The notes beneath the pieces are model-generated. The model did no database searches and was not told the DNA's origin. It was given only the letters and a program-made list of their open reading frames with translations. Positions 15,642 through 24,500 of a stretch of DNA of 42,471 bases are shown here, piece after piece. Position numbers and translations under genes: made by a program. The stretch comes from Tolypothrix brevis GSE-NOS-MK-07-07A. GTDB lineage: Bacteria > Cyanobacteriota > Cyanobacteriia > Cyanobacteriales > Nostocaceae. Location of the stretch: NCBI GenBank assembly GCA_019358985.1, contig JAHHIJ010000047.1, forward strand, positions 1 through 42,471. The letters are read 5' to 3'. How positions within the stretch are numbered: the first letter of the stretch is position 1; each line of letters opens with the position of its first letter.

Positions 15642-18176
15642 TTATTCTGCGTTGCCAATTAGGGTGAAAGCTGCCCAGTGTATGGGATGGGGATGTTTTT
15701 TCATTGTGCTTAACATTGCTTGACGTAGGGCTTTGGCTTTGTCAGGATTTTGCTGTAATTGGCGGTAAAATTCTACCATTAAATCTGAAGTGGAACTATC
15801 ATCAACTGCCCACAGGGAAACGATTACACTCTCTGCTCCCGCAGTCAGCAAGGAACGGGATAATCCCACGACTCCATCACCTGTGATTTCTCCTCCACCA
15901 GTATCGCAAGCACTTAAAACCACTAAGTCTGCTTTCAAATTTAAGTTAATTATTTCGGTTGTTTTGAGCAATCCTTCGTTGACACCAGGAGTATCGGGAG
16001 CAAGTGCGATCGCACCTGGTATTCTTTCCCCAAAGCCATAGAGTAACCCATGTGTGGCTAAATGAATTATTTTGGCGGTTGATATTTTTTGCAGTACGGC
16101 AGATTTTGTTGCTTGTTTACCGATTAAAGGTTGAGTGTTGAGGATGGGGGCTATTTTGTTCGCTTCTTTTTCTGTACCGGGTAAAGGACGTTGTTGTACG
16201 GGGGGAATCCCTGTAATTGGCATAATTGGGTTCCCTACTAGTAATGTATCTCCCGGTTGCAGAGATGCAATATTCAATGTTTCTGTGTTTTTACGGGTGT
16301 AGTCTAATACCTGAATTGCTGGAGCAGTAAGGATGGTATGCTTTTCAATCAGGTATTTGTTGTTTGCATCTTTGAGCGCTGGGAAGGGAACGAGAAATAG
16401 GGATTCATGGGGGATAAAAATTACGCGATCGCTCGGATTTTTGGGAAGATGGTTGGCGATGGGTGTAATTAGGAGTTCGTGGAGTTGTTGTAAGCCTTTC
16501 TTTTGATTTTCTGGACTTGGTTGAGGTGGGTTTATAGTTTCAGCACCACGTTCTTTCATAACAGCACCTGTAACACCAAGAGAACGGCGACTGGTTTCTA
16601 CTAATTTTTTCAGAGGTGTTTTAAGAGATTTTAAATCTACTTGTTTAAATACAATTTCTCCAGTGGGTTTTACAACCCAAATATAAAGTTTTTCATCCTT
16701 GGCTAAGAAATATTCAACAAGTGTAGCTTTTTGCTGTTGAGCAATTTTTTTTATTTGAGCAATGGATGGAATTATGTTTAAAGATTTATTACTTCTGGTT
16801 GATTTTGAGGTGATTAAGTCGATAATTGCTCTGGCTCTACCACGTTCGGATATTTCTAATGCTTGTTCTATTTTATTTTGGGCGATTAAAGCTTTTTGTA
16901 ACCAGCGATAGGTAGTGGCTTGTTGTTGAAATATTGATATTTTTTGCTCATCATTTAATGTCGCCCGTAGTAACTCCCAAATTTTAATAGCAGCATAGAG
17001 AGGTTTTTCCGCTTCGGAGTAATTACCTTGATCTATATAATTTGCACCAATATTATTGAGAGTTCCACCTTCGCCAGAATCATCACGAGTTTGTTTACGA
17101 ATAGGTAATGCTTGTTGATAATAATCTAATGCTTTTTGGTACTGTTTTAAATTGTTGTGAACTACTCCAATATTGTTTAAATAAGTACCTTCACCAGCTT
17201 TATCACCAATTTGTCGAGCAATAGCTAATGCTTGTTTACAATAATCTAATGCCTTTTTATACTCTCCGCGACTGCGATAAACTAAACCAATATTACCAAG
17301 AGTAGTTTCTTCACCAGCTTTATCACCAATTTGTTGGGCAATAGTTAATGCTTGTTGATAATTATCTAATGCTTTTTGGTATTCTCCCTGATTGTCGTAG
17401 GATACCCCAATATTGCTGAGAATTATACCCTCAAGTGCTTTATCACGGATTTGTCGAGCAATAGTTAAAGCTTGTTGATAATTATCTAATGCTCTTTGAT
17501 ATTGTCCCAAGCTATTATAAACTAAACCAATATTGTTAATCGTTGTACTTTCAAGTTCTTTATCTCCAACTTGTCGAGCAATAGTTAAAGCTTGTTGATA
17601 ATTATCTAATGCTTTTTGATACTGCCCCAGACTGCGATAAACTTTGCCGATATTATTAATAGTTGTACCTGCACCAGCTTTATCATCAATTTGTCGAGCA
17701 ATGATTAAGGCTTGCTGATAATAATCTAATGCCTTTTGATACTCTCCCAGATTGTCATAAATTTTCCCAATATTGTGGAGAGTTGTACCTTCGCCGGATT
17801 CATCATTAATTTGTCGGGCAATGGTTAAGGCTTGTTGATAATAATCTAATGCTTTTTGGTACTCTCCCCGATAATCGTAAACTTTTCCTATGTTGTCTAA
17901 AATTCTACCTTCGCCTAATTTATCATTGATTTGTCGAGCGATAGTTAAAGCTTGTTGATTATAATCTAGTGCTTGTTGGTACTCTCCCAGATTCTCGTAG
18001 ACTGAACCAATGTTGCTTAAAATTCTACTTTCACTTCCCTTATCACTAATTTCTCTGCTAATTACTAGCGCTTTCCCAAATAACTCTAGGGCTTCTTTAT
18101 ATTTACCTTGGCGAAATAATTTAAGTCCCTGTTTATTTAGTTCCCTTGATTCTTCTAATCATTGTGATGCAAGCAT
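15642..18176 (-). pseudogene. TPR-CHAT protease with in-frame stop at codon 6
   Basis: An open frame of 838 codons runs from 18158 to 15642. It has about thirteen 40-residue TPRs (YQKALDYYQQALTIARQI...), a linker, and a CHAT domain with His (HLATHG) and Cys (LSACDTGGG), at 487 and 535 counted from the TTG at 17510. Between 18158 and that TTG there is no ATG, GTG or TTG in frame. The only sensible start is ATG 18174-18176, giving MLASQ followed by TGA (18159-18161). CGA to TGA would explain the stop. Translation from TTG 17510 would remove five or so TPRs. Unlike its neighbours it shows no signal peptide, so it may be cytoplasmic or have lost its true 5' end. The start codon lies inside a hairpin. 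Confidence 0.75.
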
Positions 18177-18203
18177 CTTTTTCTTTATTCAAAAACGCTT
18201 GCA
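18168..18203 (-). promoter_or_regulatory. Hairpin enclosing the TPR-CHAT start
   Basis: TGCAAGC (18168-18174) pairs with GCTTGCA (18197-18203), and TTTTT (18178-18182) with AAAAA (18191-18195), leaving a small bulge and an 8-base loop. On the minus strand it lies between the end of the 223-residue gene and codon 1 of the TPR-CHAT gene, covering the ATG. It could hide the start codon or act as an intergenic terminator-like stem. Confidence 0.5.
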
Positions 18204-18229
18204 CTACAGATTTTTACTGTCCAGATGCA

Positions 18230-18901
18230 TCAAGAATCACACAAATCCTTAACAATCTTTTCCCGCATCTTGACTAAATCCGGTGAAGGCTTCTCCACCG
18301 AGTAAGCTTGCTGCAAAGCATCTGACCATAATGGAGTTTCTTGTTCTAAAAAATACTTCGCTTTTGCAAACGCGATACCCTCAGCACTTGTTCCCTTAGC
18401 TTTTTCTTGCTGCTCCAATTGCTGTAAATAATTGGTAATGCGCTGTCTTTGCTGGGGTTCCATGATTTTAAAGGCAATATTTCCTGTCCAAGAGTTCTCA
18501 ATTGCTACTGACCAATTGTATTGTTGACCGGGAAACAATGGTTTACCCGTATAATTCGCATAAAGCTGTCCTGTTTGGATATTGTCAGTTGCAGTCGCAT
18601 TGGGAATACCCTGGGAAAGTCCGACTTTTCTAAGATTCCCTTGCCAAATTATAAACGGGCGATCGCTCCAAACTATCTCATCACGAACTGGTGCAGCAAT
18701 ACAAACACCATTTATGGTTGGACGTGGTGCTCCTTTACCGCTTCCCACTGGACGCTTTCTCCGAAAAAGATTCCACCAAGAAAAAGACTCCTGTGCTGGA
18801 CGCTTTTCTGCATAGGATACTTGATTTGGTAAAACGGGAAGAAATGTAGCAGTCATCGCAGATATCAATAAGCTAGATAAAATCAAGTTGTAATTATTCA
18901 T
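18230..18901 (-). CDS. Exported protein of unknown function, coupled to CHAT-CHASE2
   Basis: A 223-residue product with a signal peptide (LILSSLLISAMTATFLPVLP) and a basic patch (LFRRKRP). The mature part has one beta-rich segment (DEIVWSDRPFIIWQGNLRKV... PGQQYNWSVAIEN) that could be a fibronectin-like or cell-surface domain, and a helical C terminus (RITNYLQQLEQQEKAKG... LWSDALQQAYSVE). Its ATG overlaps the stop of the CHAT-CHASE2 gene by 8 bases, so the pair is translationally coupled. It is likely the periplasmic partner or substrate of the CHASE2 sensor, by position only. Similar proteins next to CHASE2 genes seem familiar from cyanobacteria. Confidence 0.75.
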   Translation of the reverse strand: MNNYNLILSSLLISAMTATFLPVLPNQVSYAEKRPAQESFSWWNLFRRKRPVGSGKGAPRPTINGVCIAAPVRDEIVWSDRPFIIWQGNLRKVGLSQGIPNATATDNIQTGQLYANYTGKPLFPGQQYNWSVAIENSWTGNIAFKIMEPQQRQRITNYLQQLEQQEKAKGTSAEGIAFAKAKYFLEQETPLWSDALQQAYSVEKPSPDLVKMREKIVKDLCDS

Positions 18902-21428
18902 GGATTTTTCTCCGTAAAAAAGCTGATGTGAAATACGTCCAAACAGTAGCAGATGGTAAAAAGCAAGGGAAAAGAATTGCTAGGGATGATATGTATATTT
19001 CCAAACTAATAATTCCATAAACGATAGTCAGTAAAGAAAGTAACATGAACCATTGCCAACGATACCGGGGATGTTTGCGTAATAAAAAGTAGAGATATTT
19101 CCCCATCAAAATAGCAATCCCTAATATCCAGATATCGGGAATAGGTATAACCAATCTCTGGGTGAGGAAATGATGCACCATATAGGCATGAACTTCTCCA
19201 CCTGGTATAATTTTGCTATTGTTTCCCTGTTGCAATCGCCAAAAATCTAGTGCTGGTGGTACATCAAAGTTATCTTCTTTATCCATAGACATTCCTGCTT
19301 CATCATATCCCCCTGCTGCGATAATAACTACTTGTTTTTGTAGGTTAGCTAAGGGTAGATTTTTACTATCTTGTTCTAATAATTTCCACGCAGGGACGGA
19401 TTCATATATTTGATTAGGAGGGATGGAAAAATCAATAATCGGATGCAACCACATTTGGGAAATGATAGTACTGTAATCTGTGATTGGTTGCAACCGAGAA
19501 CGAGGTGAATTTAAAATCGTATTGTCTCGCGTATTCTGTTTATTCCGGTTAATATAACTATTTAACTGCTGCCAAAAATTGCTTTGACTATCTAGTTTTG
19601 GTTGGGGAATCTTGGAATTATTGTTACTATCTTGACTGGAATTATCGAAAGAAGATTTTAATTGATGTGATAAAGCTAATAAACCTGCAAAAGTAAAAGA
19701 GGCTGAATTATTATTTGACGGTGGTAACAATGTAATATAACAAGGTATACGCTGTATTTTATCACAAAATAAGATTTCAATTTCCCCATCTAAACTCCAA
19801 TTAGAACTAGCAATTTCTGGGATTACAGTTTGCCAAACTCCAGCATCAGATTCAGTTCCCGCGAAGATAAACCAAGTTGGGTTAGGGGATTTATTAATCC
19901 CGTTTTTAATTGCTTGAGCTAAAAATTTATCGTTGTCGGGTTGATGTCTATCTAATACAAAGTCAATCCCGATTATTTTCGCATTTCTATCTGTTAGCTG
20001 ATTGACTAAACTCGCAATATATTCACGATTCATCGGTCTAGGATTGCTGATTTTACCTTTAGATTTTTTAATTGATTCGTCGTCTATTTTTACGATTAAT
20101 ATGGGAGGAACCTCTTGCTGGTTAACCTTTCCTGTTAATTGACGATAGAGAGACTGTACCCATAATCTGTGTCCTAATAAGTGATTTTGGATAGGAATTT
20201 GTAAGCTAATTAATAATAAAGCTGTAAGTGCGATCGCTTCTTTGCGAGCAGGAATAATTTTTTGGAGTCTTTGTTTAATTCCAAATGGTTCAACCTTAAA
20301 TAAAGGTGCTTCGGGATGACGAAATAAAGAAGGGATTAAATAAGCACTGGGATATGTCAGATTTTTCTCTGTTTTTAGATATTGTGAGGATAACAATAAA
20401 GCTTCGTGAACATCTTTAAATTCCGCTAAAGCTTGTAAAAAGTGTAGTAAAAATTCCCCTGCTACCGCATTATGAACAGGTTCGCGCATCACAGCAACTT
20501 GACTTAAACCCAAGTCAATAAGAGAGTTAGCAATATTCAAACCATTGCAGGAGTTGAAAATTGCAAATTGTAAACCACGTTTTATTGCAATACTTAATAA
20601 TGGTGCAACTTCGCTAATGGATAAAGTGGCGTTTTTAGCAATACTAATTTCTCCCCCAGTGATATTATTTTCATTACTATGTCCAGCAAAAAATAAGATA
20701 TCCCAACCTGATTCTGAGGTAAGAGCGTCTTTAATTTTAGTTTTTAAATCTGGAATACTTACTTCTGGCTGCAATCCGACAAATTTTACATCAATTATAT
20801 TTTTCAATTGATGCATGGCTTTCTTCTCAGCTTTGAAATCTAAGCCAGTTTCATCACCTAAAATTGCTAATACTCTCACTTTACGAGTAAGCCGATGATT
20901 TTTCTGTGTAAATCCTTGATGAATATTTATTGGTGTACGAACAATGCGAACTTTGCCAGAAGAAAGTGCAAATTCTGTACCAATTTCCCACGATTCCCAA
21001 GGAAAGCGTTCTAAATCTATGGTGTTACAAGTAATAAAAAGATTTGTAATTTCTGGCGATTGAGAAGGGGTTTCTATCTTTTCTTTTTCTCCTACTACAT
21101 TAGCTAAAGCCATACGAATTTCATATAATTCTCCACAACGCAACCACTTATGAAATTCCAACAAAAATTTAGCTTCCGCTTGCACTAATTTTGCCTGCCA
21201 ATCAGTTGGAGGAGTAGCAAGAACACCGCTATCTGCAACCCTACCACGTACTGATTGTGTTTTGTAATTTTTGTAATAATTTAGATAGGAACGTTGCCAA
21301 TTTTGATAGAGTATGGTGATATTTTGAGGATAGGGAATTGTCACATTTAGCTGCTGTCCTTTTCCCCAAGTGAGTTGAAATAAACAAAGATTTTCGATGT
21401 GTTGAACTTTGAGATAAAAGTTGCTCAT
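18894..21428 (-). CDS. CHAT-CHASE2 membrane sensor protease
   Basis: An 844-residue protein. Residues about 1-390 hold a cytoplasmic CHAT domain with the dyad His250 (ILFFAGHSNEN) and Cys294 (FNSCNGL). A transmembrane segment (IALTALLLISLQIPI) follows, then a CHASE2 extracellular sensor (VPPILIVKIDDESIKKSKGK... IIGIDFVLDRHQ), and the C terminus has three membrane segments (IWILGIAILMGKYLYFLL, LLSLLTIVYGIISLEIYI, LAILFPCFLPSATVW). CHASE2 domains sense unknown periplasmic signals, so the protein probably links an outside signal to proteolysis inside the cell. It is 72 bases downstream of the giant TPR-CHAT gene and overlaps the exported 223-residue gene. Confidence 0.9.
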   Translation of the reverse strand: MSNFYLKVQHIENLCLFQLTWGKGQQLNVTIPYPQNITILYQNWQRSYLNYYKNYKTQSVRGRVADSGVLATPPTDWQAKLVQAEAKFLLEFHKWLRCGELYEIRMALANVVGEKEKIETPSQSPEITNLFITCNTIDLERFPWESWEIGTEFALSSGKVRIVRTPINIHQGFTQKNHRLTRKVRVLAILGDETGLDFKAEKKAMHQLKNIIDVKFVGLQPEVSIPDLKTKIKDALTSESGWDILFFAGHSNENNITGGEISIAKNATLSISEVAPLLSIAIKRGLQFAIFNSCNGLNIANSLIDLGLSQVAVMREPVHNAVAGEFLLHFLQALAEFKDVHEALLLSSQYLKTEKNLTYPSAYLIPSLFRHPEAPLFKVEPFGIKQRLQKIIPARKEAIALTALLLISLQIPIQNHLLGHRLWVQSLYRQLTGKVNQQEVPPILIVKIDDESIKKSKGKISNPRPMNREYIASLVNQLTDRNAKIIGIDFVLDRHQPDNDKFLAQAIKNGINKSPNPTWFIFAGTESDAGVWQTVIPEIASSNWSLDGEIEILFCDKIQRIPCYITLLPPSNNNSASFTFAGLLALSHQLKSSFDNSSQDSNNNSKIPQPKLDSQSNFWQQLNSYINRNKQNTRDNTILNSPRSRLQPITDYSTIISQMWLHPIIDFSIPPNQIYESVPAWKLLEQDSKNLPLANLQKQVVIIAAGGYDEAGMSMDKEDNFDVPPALDFWRLQQGNNSKIIPGGEVHAYMVHHFLTQRLVIPIPDIWILGIAILMGKYLYFLLRKHPRYRWQWFMLLSLLTIVYGIISLEIYISSLAILFPCFLPSATVWTYFTSAFLRRKIHE

Positions 21429-21500
21429 GTATACTTGCTGATTGGTAGTGCGTTATTTATTAGTAAGGAGAGATGCAATTAATTACATCTCTGATGTTGT

Positions 21501-24500
21501 TTATAAACCGTTACCAATTAAAATAAATGGTGCCCAGTAGTAAGGGTGAGAATAACTACTTTTTCGTTGTTCGTTTCTGGGTAATGCTTCTTGTTCTCTC
21601 TCTACATAAGCACCACGTTTATCACCATTCTCTACGGTATAATTATCACCTTTGAGCATACTTAATTGTGCTTGACGTAGTGCTTGAGATTTCGTCATTT
21701 TGCCAGTGGCTAAGTTTTTGTAAAAATCTTGCATCAGTTTAGCCGTACTAGGATCATCCACCTTCCACAGAGAAGCCATTACTGATTTCGCACCTCTTTT
21801 CAAAAAATAATTAGCAAAAGCATTAATCTCTATACCTTCTTGATTAGGACTAGAAAGTGCGGTTTGACAAGCAGAAAGTACAACAAGATGGATATATTTT
21901 AAATCAACCAAAGTTTGAATCAGAGTTGGATTCAATAAAGTTTTATCTCCTAAAAGTATGTAAGATTGTTGTGAGCTATTAGGGTCAAATACACCATGAG
22001 TTGCCAAATGCAAAACATTATTACCTTTCAGATTATTTTCTATTGTAGAGAAGTTAAACTGAGAGTTTAAGAAAGTTTTTCCATTATAAATGCCTTGTTT
22101 ATCGCTAGAATCAGTTTGCTCTTTGACAATAAAATCTAATTCTTTGGGTACACTCTTTAAACCCTTAAAAGCAGGTATTATGCCATTTTGAGGTACAGAA
22201 TCAGAGAGTCCCATTCCTAATATGTTGGTATTTCCAGTGCTTAGGGATGGTGACGGTTTAGTCGTATTTGTTAAATCTGCCGAAGGTGCAACATAAATAG
22301 AATATTTTTCGATCAGGTATTGATTTCCATCAAATAATGCACTTGTGGGAATATAACGTGTCACCCTATCCAGAGCAAAAACCAAATTTTCTACAGGATT
22401 AGCGTTTAATTCTTTTTCTATTGGTTTAATAAGCCAGCCATAAAGCTTTTTACTTGCTGCTTTTACTTTAGTAATATCTTCACCACCGCAGTAAGCTAAT
22501 TTTTCACATTTTTCCATCAAACTGCGAAATTCTTTTACTGCATTTCCTAATTCTACACGCCCAACCGGAACAGTAACTGTTTTTACGACACCTTTTTTGC
22601 CATACAACTGTATATATAATTCTCGTTCTCCCACTAATGGATAAATCATTACAGTGTTGGGACTAGCTTCAACGATTTCTCCAATTTTTCCTAAGATTGT
22701 AGGGTCAAAGAAAATATCATCTTTATGACGGTTATCACTTATTAACTTATTAAGCCCTTCCAACTGCTGTATATATTGTGTAATTACCTCACTTCGCTTC
22801 TGTGTTAATTGGCTACATTTTTGACTATTTGTTGGTTTACATTCAGTAATTTGATATCCTAAAGCAATAATAGACTCGTTTAAAGCTGGGACTTTCTGCT
22901 CTATTTCTGTGAGAGGAATTTGTGGTTTTTCAGTAGAATCACTTCGAGTATTTGTAGACTCACTAATTTCCTGTCTTCTTAATAAATCTTGCACGTATAA
23001 CGCTTCTTTATCTTTTCCCTGCTTAATTAACAACTCTGCAAGTTGACGATAAATATCTGAAACTTTGACTTTATCGAAATCAAATGTTGAATTTAAGAAT
23101 GAGTTTTGTAATTCTTTGGGTAAACCTTCGATACCGCTACGAATTTCTTCAAGTCTATTAACAGATTTTTTATAGAATGTAATAGCAACATTAGGTTGAT
23201 TCAGATTCTGATAAACCTGTGCTAATCCAGCATAAATACCTGCATCTGCACCTTTGACTTGATTCTCTGTTTTAATTGCTAAAGCTTGTTGATAGGCAAC
23301 TATTGCTTGTTCTGTTCTGCCAAACTTGCGATGTAAACTACCAATATTACTCAGTGCGAGCTTTTCCCAAACACTATTTTTGTTTTTTCTCGCAAAATCC
23401 AAAAATGCTTGAGCAGATTCCATTGCTTTTGCATCATCTTTTGATTCACCATAGCCAGCACTCAAAATTAATTTGGATAAAGCTTCTAAGCGTGGTTCTT
23501 TAATGTCTGTAAAAATCGCCAATGCTTTTGTTACTGAATCTATCGTTTTATTCGTTTCTCCTTGATAAAAGTAATTACTAGCTAGAGCTAATAAAAGTGT
23601 ACCTTCACCTTTACGATTATTGAACTGTTTGACTATTGTCAATGCTTGTTCGTAATATTTGGCACTATTTTTGTAGTCTCCTAGCTTGCTATAAATATCT
23701 CCCAAAAAATATAAGGTATCAACTTGAATGATAGGACTTTTGAGTTGCTCTGCTATTTTTAAACTTTGCCGTGTCAAATCTAAAGCTTGTCCATAATCAT
23801 TCAGGGAACTGTAAATGCTACCTAATGCTGTCAAGGCATAGACTTCCAATAGTGGATTTTTTAATTCACGGGCTGTTGTCAAACCTTGTTCAACTAGTTG
23901 TTTCCCTTTAGTATATTGCCCAGTTAATCCATATGCTTTACCTACAACAATTAAAACTTCTGCTTTTCTGACTGGATTATTTAACTTTTGAATTTTACCA
24001 AGAAGGGGTTCACCAAGATCCGTAATTTTCTGATATTGTCCTGTGGCTTCATAAATGTTAGCCAAGGCAGCAATAGACTCTATTTCATAAATGAAACTAT
24101 TTGTCCGATATGAAATATTTAATGCTTGTTCTGCTGTTTTAATACCTTTGTCATATTCTCCTAGAAACTTATATACTTTGCTGAGGTAGATTAAACAACC
24201 TACTTCAAAGATAGAGTTTGATTGTTGTTTGGCTATAGATAAAGCTTTTTGTGCCGTTTCAGATGCTGTACTGATATCTCCTACATAAATGTAATTATCA
24301 ACGAGATTTAACAAAACAAGAACTTCATACCCAGGTATTTTACTTTGTACCATTTTCAAATTTTGCTGTGTTATCTCTAAAGATTTTGAGTAGTTACCCT
24401 GATTAAAGTAAATGTCACGTAGATTATTTAAAGCATCTTTTTCTAAAGAAGGACTTTCTACTCGCTTGGCTATATTCAACAATTGCTCTGCTGACTCTAA

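Noticed and set aside
18230-18901. Gasdermin partner of the CHAT proteases
   Set aside because: The 223-residue protein has a signal peptide and a beta-plus-helix layout unlike bacterial gasdermins.
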